Part shown: positions 18,740-27,489 of the stretch, one piece after another | How the letters are laid out: every line of letters starts with the position of its first letter | Numbering within the stretch: position 1 is the first letter of the stretch | Assembly: GCA_963665555.2 (NCBI GenBank) | Contig: OY762308.1 | Location: forward strand, 1,488,001-1,552,000 | Origin: CAXXXW01 sp963665555 | GTDB lineage: Bacteria > Pseudomonadota > Alphaproteobacteria > Thalassobaculales > Thalassobaculaceae | DNA: 64,000 bases | Direction: 5' to 3' | Translations under genes and position numbers: made by a program | Notes under the pieces: model-generated | Database searches by the model: none | What the model was told of the DNA's origin: nothing | What the model saw: only the letters and a program-made list of their open reading frames with translations

Positions 18740-20758
18740 ATGTCCCGCCCCATGTTCGAGACGCTGCTTATCGCCAACCGGGGCGAGATCGCCTGTCGGA
18801 TCGCGCGCACCGCGCGGGCCATGGGGATCCGCACCGCCGCCGTGTATTCCGAGGCCGACGCCGGCGCGCTCCATGTCGCGGAATGCGACGACGCCTTCCC
18901 GATCGGCCCGGCGCCGGCGGCGGAGTCCTACCTGCGCATCGACGCGCTGGTCGCCGCCGCGCGCGCCGCCGGGGCCGACGCGGCGCATCCCGGCTACGGC
19001 TTCCTGTCGGAGAACGCGGCTTTCGCGCGCGCCTGCGCCGAGGCCGGCCTGGTCTTCGTCGGCCCGTCGCCGGACGCGATCGAGGCGATGGGATCGAAGG
19101 CCGGGGCGAAGGCGCTGATGGCGCGGGCCGGCGTGCCGCTCACGCCGGGCTACCATGGCGAGGACCAGTCGGAAGAGGCGCTGGCGGCGGCGGCCGACGG
19201 GATCGGCTACCCCGTCCTGCTGAAGGCGAGCGCCGGGGGCGGCGGCCGCGGGATGCGGATCGTCGAGTCGCCGGACCGCCTCGGCGGCGCGATCGAATCG
19301 GCCCGGCGCGAGGCGACGCGCGCCTTCGGCGACGGCCGGCTGCTGGTCGAGAAGTACCTCGCCCGCGCGCGCCATGTCGAGGTGCAGGTGTTCGGCGACG
19401 CGCACGGCAACGTCGTCCACCTGTTCGAGCGCGACTGTTCGGTGCAGCGCCGCCACCAGAAGGTGCTGGAGGAGGCGCCCGCGCCCGGCCTCGCGCCGGA
19501 GGTCCGCGCCGCGCTGGCCGGCGCCGCCGTCGCCGCCGCCCGCGCCATCGGCTATGTCGGGGCCGGGACGGTCGAGTTCATCCTCGACGGGTCCGGCTTC
19601 TACTTCATGGAGATGAACACCCGCCTGCAGGTCGAGCACCCGGTTACCGAGGCGATTACCGGCCTCGACCTGGTGGAGTGGCAGTTGCGCGTCGCGGCGG
19701 GCGAGCCGCTGCCGCTTCGCCAGGAGGAGATCGCGCTGTCCGGCCACGCCTTCGAGGCGCGGCTTTACGCCGAGGACCCGGCGAGGTTCAGGCCCAGGAC
19801 CGGCCGGATCGCGCGCCTGCGCCTGCCCGGCGGCGGAGCGCGGGTGGACGCCGGCGTGCGCGAGGGCGACGCGGTGACGCCGTATTACGACCCGATGATC
19901 GCGAAGATCGTGGTCCGCGGGCGCGACCGGGCGGCGGCCTTGGCCCGGCTGCGCGCCGCGCTGCGCGAGACCCGCGTGGCCGGCCTGGTCACGAACCAGC
20001 CCTTCCTCGCGCGCGCCGCCGCCCATCCGGCCTTCGCGGCGGGGGAGGTCCATACCGGCTTCATCGAGGAGCACGCGGCCGACCTGCTGCGCGAACCCGC
20101 CCCGGCCGGGCCGGCGGAACTTGCGCTGGCGGCGCTTGCCGTGCTGCGGGAGCGGCAGGGCGCGGCGGCGGCGGCGCGGGACGGGGGCGGGGGCGATCCC
20201 GCCTCTCCCTGGCGCGCGGCGAGCGGCTGGCGGCTCAACGGCCCGGCCTTGCACCGGGTCGAGCTGGAGGCGGACGGGGAGCGCCGCCGCGTCGTGCTCG
20301 AAGCGCGCGGCGACGGCTGGGAGACGGTCGCGCCGGAGCCGGGCTGGCGGCTTTCCGCCGGCGCCGGGCCGGAGGGGGCGTTGCGCGCGGCCCCGCCGGA
20401 GGGCGCGGAAGGCCGCCCGGTCGCCGCCGTCGCGGCGTTGCACGGGCCAACGGTCACGCTGTTCCTCCCCGACGGGCCGATGGCGATCGGGATCGTCGAT
20501 CCGCTGGAGGCGGCGGAGGGGCGGGACGACCCGGCCGGCCGCCTGTCGGCGCCGATGCCGGGACGGATCGTGCGGGTCCATGTCGCGGCCGGCGCCGCCG
20601 TCGCGCGCGGCGCGCCGCTGGTCGTGCTGGAGGCGATGAAGATGGAGCACACCATCGCCGCCCCGGCGGACGGGCGCGTCGCCGCCGTGCACTACGCCGC
20701 CGGCGACCTTGTCGAGGAGGGCGCGGACCTGCTCGACTTCGAGGCGGCGGACGGATAG
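18740..20758 (+). CDS. Biotin-dependent acyl-CoA carboxylase alpha subunit (MccA-like)
   Basis: 672 residues with the full order biotin carboxylase (FETLLIANRGEIACRIARTA at the start, KASAGGGGRGMR near 165, MEMNTRLQVEHPVTE near 290) and C-terminal biotin carrier domain (VLEAMKMEHTIAAPADG, about 625-641; the lysine is biotinylated). Length and layout suit 3-methylcrotonyl-CoA carboxylase alpha. The partner carboxyltransferase gene is not in the window, so propionyl- or geranyl-CoA carboxylase remain possible. ATG 18752 is an alternative start. Confidence 0.85.
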   Translation: MSRPMFETLLIANRGEIACRIARTARAMGIRTAAVYSEADAGALHVAECDDAFPIGPAPAAESYLRIDALVAAARAAGADAAHPGYGFLSENAAFARACAEAGLVFVGPSPDAIEAMGSKAGAKALMARAGVPLTPGYHGEDQSEEALAAAADGIGYPVLLKASAGGGGRGMRIVESPDRLGGAIESARREATRAFGDGRLLVEKYLARARHVEVQVFGDAHGNVVHLFERDCSVQRRHQKVLEEAPAPGLAPEVRAALAGAAVAAARAIGYVGAGTVEFILDGSGFYFMEMNTRLQVEHPVTEAITGLDLVEWQLRVAAGEPLPLRQEEIALSGHAFEARLYAEDPARFRPRTGRIARLRLPGGGARVDAGVREGDAVTPYYDPMIAKIVVRGRDRAAALARLRAALRETRVAGLVTNQPFLARAAAHPAFAAGEVHTGFIEEHAADLLREPAPAGPAELALAALAVLRERQGAAAAARDGGGGDPASPWRAASGWRLNGPALHRVELEADGERRRVVLEARGDGWETVAPEPGWRLSAGAGPEGALRAAPPEGAEGRPVAAVAALHGPTVTLFLPDGPMAIGIVDPLEAAEGRDDPAGRLSAPMPGRIVRVHVAAGAAVARGAPLVVLEAMKMEHTIAAPADGRVAAVHYAAGDLVEEGADLLDFEAADG

Positions 20759-20782
20759 GCCGCGCGCCGGCGGACGGCTCCC

Positions 20783-21232
20783 GTGACCGTGCATCTCCTG
20801 AAGCTGTGCGTCGGCGTCGACTCGATCCGCCAGCTGGAGGCGTTCCAGGCCGGGCGGCGCGACCGGGCCCGCGCGCGCGGCGAGCCGCCGGAGAACGTGC
20901 ATGTCACCCGCAACGCGCCGCGCCGGGCGGCGGAGGTGCTGGACGGCGGCTCGCTCTACTGGGTGATCCGGCGGCGCGTCGCGGCGCGCCAGCGCATCCT
21001 GCGGCTGGACGAGGCGGTGGACGGCGAGGGGCGGCGGCGCTGCGGCATCGCGCTCGACCCCGCGCTGGTGCGCGTCGAGCCGCGCGCCTGGCGGCCGTTC
21101 CAGGGCTGGCGCTACCTGGAGCCGGCGGACGCGCCGCCCGACCTCGACCCCGCCCGCGCGGCGGAAGCCGGCGAGGCCGACGAAATGCCGGAGGAAATGG
21201 CGCGGGAGTTGCGCGCCCTCGGCCTGCTCTGA
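20783..21232 (+). CDS. DUF1489 family protein
   Basis: 149 residues starting with GTG 20783. The opening TVHLLKLCVGVDSIRQLEAF, the YWVIRRRVAARQRIL stretch and FQGWRYLEPADAPPDL match the DUF1489 family, which is largely alphaproteobacterial and of unknown function. It follows the carboxylase gene by 24 bp on the same strand and probably shares its transcript. Confidence 0.85.
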   Translation: MTVHLLKLCVGVDSIRQLEAFQAGRRDRARARGEPPENVHVTRNAPRRAAEVLDGGSLYWVIRRRVAARQRILRLDEAVDGEGRRRCGIALDPALVRVEPRAWRPFQGWRYLEPADAPPDLDPARAAEAGEADEMPEEMARELRALGLL

Positions 21233-21330
21233 GGCCGCGCGCCGGTTGACCCCCGCCCCGCCCCGCGCCACTCTCGACGCCCGCGGCCGGAAACGGGCGC
21301 GGCGGCGCGGCGGCCGCGAGGAGGCGCGCG

Positions 21331-21840
21331 ATGGCGGAGATCGAGGCGGCGGGCCGCGAGTTGCTGTTGTTCCGGCACGGGCACGCGGAGGCGCGGGCGG
21401 CGGGGCTGGCGGATTTCGACCGGGCGCTCGACGCGCGCGGGCGGGCGGACGCGGAGCGGATGGCGGAATGGGCCGCCGGGGCCGGGCTGCTTCCCGGTCT
21501 GCTGGTGTCGTCGCCGGCGCGGCGCGCGCGCGAGACGGCGGAGATTTTCGCCCGCGCGGCCGGGCCGGGCGTCGGCGCGATCGCCTGGGAGGCGCGGATT
21601 TACGAGGCCGGCGCGGGGGCGCTGCTGGCGGTGCTGGCCGGGCTTCCGGCGGGGCCGGGCCGCGCGATGCTGGTCGGCCACAATCCGGGCTTCGAGGACC
21701 TGGCGGGGTATCTTTCGGGCGGCCCGGCGCCCCGGCTGGCGACGGCGGCGATCGCCCGGCTGCGCCTGCCGGCGGACTGGCGGCGCCTCGAACCGGGCGC
21801 GGGGGCGCTGCTCGGGGTCGTCCGCCCGCCGAAGCGGTAG
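21331..21840 (+). CDS. sixA: SixA-like phosphohistidine phosphatase
   Basis: 169 residues. LLLFRHGHAE (residues 11-20) is the RHG active-site motif of the histidine phosphatase superfamily; SSPARRARETAEIF and LVGHNPGFEDLAGYLSGG are the SixA-type partners. SixA removes phosphate from phosphohistidine in signalling proteins. It lies about 100 bp after the DUF1489 gene and in the same direction. Confidence 0.87.
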   Translation: MAEIEAAGRELLLFRHGHAEARAAGLADFDRALDARGRADAERMAEWAAGAGLLPGLLVSSPARRARETAEIFARAAGPGVGAIAWEARIYEAGAGALLAVLAGLPAGPGRAMLVGHNPGFEDLAGYLSGGPAPRLATAAIARLRLPADWRRLEPGAGALLGVVRPPKR

Positions 21841-21847
21841 GGGGCGG

Positions 21848-22369
21848 TCAGAGAATTCCGTACACGCGCGCCGTCATGGCGACGAGGATCAGCGCAATGA
21901 AGCCGAGCACCCATTTCAGGATGCTCATCTCGGCCTTCAGCGCCGCGACATCGGCTTTCACCGCGCCGAGTTCGTCCTTGAGTTCCGTCCTGACCGCGCC
22001 GAGTTCGTCCTTGAGTTCCGTCCTGACCGCGCCGAGTTCGTCCTTGAGTTCCGTCCTGACCGCGCCGAGTTCGTCCTTGAGTTCCGTCCTGACCGCGCCG
22101 AGTTCGTCCTTGAGTTCCGTCCTGACCGCGCCGATGTCGTCCTTGAGTTCCGTCCTGACCGCGCCGATGTCGTCCTTGAGTTCCGTCCTGACCGCGCCGA
22201 TGTCGTCCTTCAGCGCCGCGCCGAGTTCGGCGAGGTCGGCCTTGGTGGCGACATTCTCGGTCACGGCGTCGCGCATGGTGGCGACGATGACGCGGGCCTG
22301 TTTCGGCTCGACGCCGGCGTCTATGAGGGCGTCGGACGCCTTGAGCGTGTCGAAAACGGCGGTCGCCAT
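21848..22369 (-). CDS. Hendecad-repeat coiled-coil membrane protein
   Basis: 173 residues. Residues 1-50 (MATAVFDTLKASDALIDAGV then EPKQARVIVATMRD) resemble the DUF1640 group. The middle is seven nearly identical 11-residue units of the form LKDE/D-L/I-GAVRTE plus a degenerate eighth, forming a long coiled coil. The C-terminal ILKWVLGFIALILVAMTARV is a membrane anchor. The 3' end is 8 bp from the convergent sixA gene. Function unknown; a membrane-tethered coiled coil of variable length. Confidence 0.75.
   Translation of the reverse strand: MATAVFDTLKASDALIDAGVEPKQARVIVATMRDAVTENVATKADLAELGAALKDDIGAVRTELKDDIGAVRTELKDDIGAVRTELKDELGAVRTELKDELGAVRTELKDELGAVRTELKDELGAVRTELKDELGAVKADVAALKAEMSILKWVLGFIALILVAMTARVYGIL
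21961..22212. repeat. 33-bp tandem repeat inside a coding region
   Basis: About 7.6 copies of a 33-bp unit (GTCCTTGAGTTCCGTCCTGA core) are almost identical. They fall into two blocks that differ only at GAGTTC versus GATGTC. Identity at the DNA level, including synonymous sites, means recent unequal recombination or slippage. Confidence 0.9.
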
Positions 22370-22480
22370 GGTCGTCTCCGCGAGGGGCGGGGGAACCCTA
22401 CACCGCCTCCCCGCCCGCGCGCAACGCCGCCGCCAGGCGCCACCGGAGGGACGCCGCCCCTTCGGCCGCGCCCCTTCGAT

Positions 22481-23095
22481 GTCATGCCGGCCTTGCGCCG
22501 GCATCCAGGAGGGGAAGGGACGCCGGCGCTGGCCGTTCGAGAGCGCTCCGTCGCCTACCGCTCGCGCCCCTTCCCTTCGCGTCCGAGCCGCTGGGCCCCG
22601 GATCGAGTCCGGGGCGCGTCCAAGGCCGGGGCGGCGCCTGGGAGGGGGCCGGCGGCGAGGCGAACGCTCCGCGCGGCGCACGCCGGCAACGCGCCGCCCA
22701 CCCCGCCCCTTCGCGGCGCCCCGGACTCGATCCGGGGTCCAGGAGGGGCAAGGGCGCGGGCGCCGAAAGGGAGTCGCGCACCGTCGCCGCCTCCTTCGTC
22801 ATGCCGGCCTTGCGCCGGCATCCAGGGGGGAAAGGGCGCCGGCGTTTGCCGGCGGAGCGGCGCCAACCGGCCGCCCGCTCGCGCTCCTTCCCTTCGCGCC
22901 GGCGCCGCTGGACCCCGGCGCAAGGCCGGGGTGACGCTTGAGGGGCGGCTGGCGGCGAGGCGAACGCTCCGTGCGGCGCACGCCGGCAACGCGCCGCCCT
23001 CCCCGCCCCTTCGCGGCGCCCCGGATTAAATCCGGGGCGCGTTTAAGTCCGGGGCGCCTCGGAGCCCGGGGCGCGTTCGCGTCCGGGGCGATGCT
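22481..23095. repeat. Tandem duplication of a palindrome-rich ~300-bp unit
   Basis: There is no gene between 22370 and 23042. A unit starting GTCATGCCGGCCTTGCGCCG at 22481 starts again at 22798, and 22621-22738 matches 22921-23038 at an offset of exactly 300 bp with few differences. Within each unit lie several palindromes such as CCCCGGCGCAAGGCCGGGG. The right end forms the last codons of the membrane-protein gene that ends at 23043. Confidence 0.8.
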
Positions 23096-23891
23096 TACTC
23101 AACTCGGAGATAGCCCACTCCCAAATATCGGTGATCGCCGGAACCCGGTCGATCCATGACGAAGCTTGTTTTTCCTTGAAAGACATGCTCCGAATGTTGG
23201 TCAACGGAACGAGGTCAACAGAGTCATCATCGTTCAAAACAAATACGTATCGAGAATTGGATCCGATAAATCTTGATTTTTCCTCATTATACAAATTATT
23301 TTCGACGTCAATGTTAAATGTTTCATAATTTTGATTATTTTTGATTCTATCGATTTTCCAACTCGACAGAATGCACAAAACAACAACAAACATAAGCGGA
23401 AAACATATCAACATGTACACAAATCTCCAATTTTCAAAGAATTTTCTTGTAAAGGAGGCAATTGCTGTAGATCCCACAATAGGAATTAGTGCCACAAAAA
23501 GCCAAAAATTGTCTCCGTAAAGCCCCGAAAACAAGATGAGAATAATGCCAATATAGAAACCCCATTTCCATTTCTTGACTTTAATTTCCTGCTCCTGTCT
23601 TGTAATAGTCGGTTTCCCGACCATATACGGCGCAACCATGAATGCAAGCATCACAAGCACCGCCAGCAAAGCAATACCGGCGATCATAATTTGATCCAAG
23701 CTAATTGCGAGATAATCATTGATTGAGAAAAAATGGTGAGACGGAACTCCGAAATAACCATACACTATCGATACGTGAACATATCCCCCAATGATGCAAA
23801 GGATCGATATCCAGGGCAAATACAGTGTCAAATCTCGTACCACTTTCCGAGAAAATAGCACTTTTTTGTGGAAGATTTTAGCCCTATACAT
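23043..23891 (-). CDS. AT-rich multi-pass membrane protein, unknown
   Basis: 282 residues with five hydrophobic segments (about residues 24-48, 68-92, 110-127, 128-147, 157-176) and a soluble C-terminal region. It is far richer in A+T than anything around it. The ATG lies only 5 bp behind the stop codon of the split restriction-modification gene, on the same strand, so both were one operon. The last 17 residues (KHRPGRERAPGSEAPRT) are encoded by the GC-rich repeat block, so the original stop has probably been lost. No family recognised. Confidence 0.7.
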   Translation of the reverse strand: MYRAKIFHKKVLFSRKVVRDLTLYLPWISILCIIGGYVHVSIVYGYFGVPSHHFFSINDYLAISLDQIMIAGIALLAVLVMLAFMVAPYMVGKPTITRQEQEIKVKKWKWGFYIGIILILFSGLYGDNFWLFVALIPIVGSTAIASFTRKFFENWRFVYMLICFPLMFVVVLCILSSWKIDRIKNNQNYETFNIDVENNLYNEEKSRFIGSNSRYVFVLNDDDSVDLVPLTNIRSMSFKEKQASSWIDRVPAITDIWEWAISELSKHRPGRERAPGSEAPRT

Positions 23892-23896
23892 AACCC

Positions 23897-25815
23897 TTAC
23901 CCCTCCCCCGAATTCATCTCCAGCAGCGCCTCAAGCGCGTCCTGCTCCGAGATGTCGGTGTCCCAACCGTATGCGGCGGCCACCGCCTCGTCAAGCGCAT
24001 CATGTGCGTCGGCGAGCCATTGCGGTTTCGCGTTGTAGAGGGCGGTGAGGGTGCGGGCGCGGGCGGCGTTGGCGGCGGGGGCGTCGCGAGGGGTTGGGCG
24101 CGGGGGGTAGCCGGGGGCGGGTTCCTCTTGCCATTCGACCCATTCGGGCGGGTTCAGCCAGCTTTCGCGCAGGTCCGAGAGGCGGCGCGCGGCCCGGGCG
24201 ATGGCGCCGCCGCGGGGGTCGGCGGCGCGGGCGGCGGCCGGAACGTCCGGCGACAGGCCAGGCGGGAAGGGAAAGGTCTCGAAAGTCGTGGTCGGCGTGT
24301 AGCGCGGCCGGTCCTCCAGGCTGGTTCCGAGCCGGAGCGACCACGCCTCGTGGAACCGGCTGTGCAGCACCCCGAAGGTCGCGTCGTCGTCGCGCGCGAT
24401 GGCGATCAGTTGCTTGTCGGGACAAACGGGGAAGTCGAGCCAGACGAATATCCGGTGCTTGGACATGGTGGGGGTCGCGATGTAGCGCGACAGACCTTCG
24501 AGCGCCCTCCACATTTCGGGTCGCGGCCGCTCGTGCCGCCACCAGAAGTCCCGGAGCTTCGGATCGCGGTTTCGCCGCCGCACCGGCTTTACCCGCTCGG
24601 CGATGTAGGTGAACGGGGCCTCGTAAAGCGCCGCGTCGGCCTCGCTCATCGAAGGTCCGAAATCGACGATCCATTTGTCCGCAGAACGCCGGGTCAAGGA
24701 CATGCCGTTGATCCAGGGCTTGAGCACATCCGAGTTCGGGCGGCCGTTCGGATTGGCCGGAAGCCGTAGCCATTCCCGCGCCAGGTCGCCAGAAATGTCG
24801 AAGGGGCCGTTTTTCAGATTTCCCATGAAAGCGATGTTCGAGTTGCGCGGCAGGCGCGACGCCCTTGCAAGATCGATCGCCCCGCCGCTCAGGTCGGCGT
24901 TGATCCTCGGCGCGCTTTCGCCGTCGAGCCGGACCGGCAGGCCGGCGTCCCTCGGCGCGAAGCAGACCAGCGACACCCGGACATTGGCGCCGTCGATAAC
25001 CCAAGGCTCGTCGGACCATGCGTCGAAGATCGCCGCGTCCGCGACGATGCGGTCGAGCACGGCGCGGTTGCGCCCGCCGCGGATCGAGTTGGTGGCGACG
25101 AGGCCGGCGCGGGCGATCTTGCCGTCGGCGACCAGCTTGCCCGCCTTGTGGAACCAGTAGCAGACCAGGTCGGCGAAGGCCGGCACGCGCCCCTTGTAGG
25201 CCGCGCGCAGGCGGCGCGTGTAGTCGTCGCCGAGCACGCTGAGCATGGGCTTGGTTCCCAAAAACGGCGGATTCCCGATGACGACATCGGCCTCCGGCCA
25301 GTCCGGCTCGCCGCCGTCGGGCGACAGGATGGCGTCGCGGCATTCGATCGTCTCCAGCGGCCGCAGCACCGGGTCGCGCGGCAGGCCGAGGTTGTTGCGC
25401 CGCAGCCACTGGATCTCGCCGATCCACACGGACACGCGCGCCAGTTCGGCGGCGTAGGGGTCGATCTCGATGCCGCGCAGGTTGGCCGGGCCGACGGCGG
25501 GGAAGCCGCGCTCCAGCCCCATCGCTTCGGCCTCCAGCCGGGCGCGGTGCTCCAGGTCCTTCAGCGCGCCGAGCGCGAGGTAGAGGAAATTGCCGGAGCC
25601 GCAGGCCGGGTCCAGCACCGTGAAGCGGCCCAGCCGGTCGAGGAAGGCGCGCAGCGGGGCCAGCGCCGCCTCGCGCGCCCGCGCCCGCGCCGCCGCGCCG
25701 CGCGCCCGCCCGGCCCGCGCCGCGCCGGCCGCCGCCTTCGCCGCCTCCCACTCCGCCGCCAGCGGCCGCGAGACCGCCGGCTCGACGATCGCCTCGATCT
25801 TGTCGCGGTCGGTGT
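23897..25815 (-). pseudogene. MmeI-like (type IIL) restriction-modification gene, 3' part (methyltransferase and target recognition)
   Basis: The SAM-binding motif I LDPACGSGNFLYLAL and the catalytic motif IV VVIGNPPFLGTKP show an adenine-N6 DNA methyltransferase of the gamma class. The C-terminal 300 residues form the target-recognition and helical part (FHEAWSLRLGTSLEDRPRYT, TFETFPFP). The frame enters from inside the mobile element as far as a GTG at 25843, but host homology starts with TDRDKIEAIVEPAVSRPLAA at 25813. The missing N-terminal 304 codons lie at 60825-61744. No frameshifts are visible, so a fragment could still be made from the GTG; whether it would be active is unknown. Confidence 0.88.
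25806..25815. other. Left attachment core (att site)
   Basis: CGGTCGGTGT, identical to 60825-60834. On the minus strand it encodes the end of Y, then T-D and the start of R of the GAHYTDR motif in the target gene. On its left is the host gene; on its right begins sequence unrelated to the gene. Confidence 0.85.
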
Positions 25816-25854
25816 GACAACAGGAAAGACCGAAACAGCGCACCGTAAGGAGCT

Positions 25855-25866
25855 ATACAGCGTTGC
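25855..25866. repeat. Subterminal inverted repeat, left
   Basis: ATACAGCGTTGC, 40 bp inside the left core, is the exact reverse complement of GCAACGCTGTAT at 60788-60799, which lies 25 bp inside the right core. Likely a binding site for integrase arm domains or an excision factor. Confidence 0.65.
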
Positions 25867-26334
25867 AAGATTCTCCCGATAAGGGCGCGATAGCAGATGG
25901 TTAGCGGGCCTGTCAAGGAAAAACGGGCGGCGGTCGAACTCTACAAGCGGGAGTCCGGGGCCGGGAAAAAGTTGCGTTCGGGGGAAAATCGCGGAACGGG
26001 CAAGCGCGATGGACAGCGTGGAGCGCGAGCGGGCGAAATGGCTGGCGGGAAAGGGATCGAGCGAGACATAACGACTATACAAGCATAGTTTTTGTGGATA
26101 GAGGGAGCCGTAGGAATTCCGTAGGAAATTTTCGGTCCTGAATCGGTCCTGTCAGGCTTTGGAGCGGTGGATTGTATAGCCGATCGGGACGACGCCGCGC
26201 GGGCAGGCGGACGCGGTGGGCGAATCGATTCGGCCGCTCCGAACGCGCGGCGGACGGGGCGAGGCGGTGGTCGGAGTTTGCTATACATGGATATATGTTG
26301 TATATCAACGCGGCGGTGGGGAACGGCGGCGAAC
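25867..26334. other. Non-coding left end of the element with iterons; candidate oriT or operator
   Basis: No gene in about 470 bp. CCGTAGGAA occurs at 26108-26116 and 26119-26127, and CGGTCCTG at 26133-26140 and 26144-26151, all spaced 11 bp, one helix turn. TATAC-type motifs recur (26074, about 26174, 26280 and 26300 regions). It lies upstream of the three ribbon-helix-helix genes, where binding sites for such proteins and an origin of transfer would be expected. Confidence 0.45.
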
Positions 26335-26673
26335 ATGAGCGTGGAGACGGGCGGGCGGCGGCGCCAGCGGGCGGTTATGGCGACGGATACGGAATGGGCG
26401 CTGGTGCGCGAGCGCGCGGCGGCGGCCAGGATGGATGTGTCGCGCTTCGTCGTCGAGCGCCTGACGGCGCCCGCCGGCGGGGACGGCTCGGCGGAAGACG
26501 TTTCGGCGGCGGCGCGCGACCTCGCGGGCGCGGTGGCGCGGGTGGAGCGGATGGTCCGCGTGCTCCACGAGGTCGAGCGCCAGCGGATGGAGGACAATGG
26601 CGAGGCCGGGGCGTGGGAAGCGCTGGTCCGCCGGGCCGAGGCGCGGGTCGCGACGGAGGAGAGGCTCGGATGA
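26335..26673 (+). CDS. Ribbon-helix-helix mobilization accessory protein 1
   Basis: 112 residues from ATG 26335. GRRRQRAVMATDTEWALVRE followed by RAAAARMDVSRFVVERL gives the short strand plus two helices of a MobC/TrwA-type ribbon-helix-helix domain. The second half (LAGAVARVERMVRVLHEVER) is helical. Such proteins bind oriT and assist the relaxase. The ATG of the next gene overlaps its stop by 4 bp. Confidence 0.75.
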   Translation: MSVETGGRRRQRAVMATDTEWALVRERAAAARMDVSRFVVERLTAPAGGDGSAEDVSAAARDLAGAVARVERMVRVLHEVERQRMEDNGEAGAWEALVRRAEARVATEERLG

Positions 26674-27050
26674 CGGCGGGCGGAGCCGCCTCGGCGCGCG
26701 CCGGGCCGCAAGCCTCGCCGGCGCGGGAACGGTCGCGGCAGCGGAGTTTCTACTGCTCGGCGACGGAGCGGGAGGAGATCGGGCGGCGCGCCGAGGCGGC
26801 GGGGATGAGCGTGTCGCGCTTTCTGGTGGCGTGCGCCTTGCACGGCGAGGACGGGGACGGGCCGAACCATCCCGTCGTCCTGACGGCGGCGGAGCAACGG
26901 GCCTTGTACAAGCGGATCGCGCGGCTCGACCGTTGGAGCCGGGCCTTGTCGGAGCGGGCGCCGGGGGCGGACATGTCGGCGCTGGAGGCGCTGGCGTTCC
27001 TGGCTCGCGCGGCGCGGGCGCGGGACGGTAACCCGGAGGACGGGCCGTGA
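26670..27050 (+). CDS. Ribbon-helix-helix mobilization accessory protein 2
   Basis: 126 residues. RSRQRSFYCSATEREEIGRR and AEAAGMSVSRFLVACAL form the ribbon-helix-helix part, followed by LTAAEQRALYKRIARLDRWS, a conserved helix also seen in the third protein. Middle gene of the trio, overlapping both neighbours (ATGA in front, GTGA behind), so production is coupled. Confidence 0.78.
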   Translation: MTAGGAASARAGPQASPARERSRQRSFYCSATEREEIGRRAEAAGMSVSRFLVACALHGEDGDGPNHPVVLTAAEQRALYKRIARLDRWSRALSERAPGADMSALEALAFLARAARARDGNPEDGP

Positions 27051-27472
27051 AGCGGCCGCGCAAGCGCCGGGGCGCCTTGCCGAAGGTCCGGTCGCTCTCC
27101 TGCACGGACGCGGAGTGGGAGCGCATCCGGGCGCGGGCCGCGCGGCGCGGGCTGTCGATCTCGCGCTATCTGGTCGAGCGCGGCCTGGCGGCGGACCCGG
27201 CGGCCGGGGCGAAAGCGGCGGCGCCTCCGCCGGGTCTGGCGCTGACGGCGGCGGAGCAATGGGAGTTGTACGACCGCGTTGCCCTCCTCGCCGAACGCAT
27301 GGCGGGCGCGGGCGGGGCGGATGGCGGGTCGCTCGCCAGACTCCGAGACCTGCTGGCGTCCCTGGCCGAACCCGCGTCGCGCGAGATGGCGCGCGCCACT
27401 CCCGCGCCGCCCCGCCCGGCCGCGGGGCCGGAGCCGCCGCCGGCGCCCCGGGGGACGCTGTTCGACCTGTAG
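27047..27472 (+). CDS. Ribbon-helix-helix mobilization accessory protein 3
   Basis: 141 residues with a GTG start overlapping the upstream stop. KVRSLSCTDAEWERIRARAA and RRGLSISRYLVERGL are the DNA-binding region; LTAAEQWELYDRVALLAERM parallels the second protein. The C-terminus is Pro/Ala-rich. It is convergent with the relaxase gene, 17 bp away. Three diverged paralogues in a row is unusual. Confidence 0.78.
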   Translation: MKRPRKRRGALPKVRSLSCTDAEWERIRARAARRGLSISRYLVERGLAADPAAGAKAAAPPPGLALTAAEQWELYDRVALLAERMAGAGGADGGSLARLRDLLASLAEPASREMARATPAPPRPAAGPEPPPAPRGTLFDL

Positions 27473-27489
27473 GGGCGGCGCCCGCCGGC

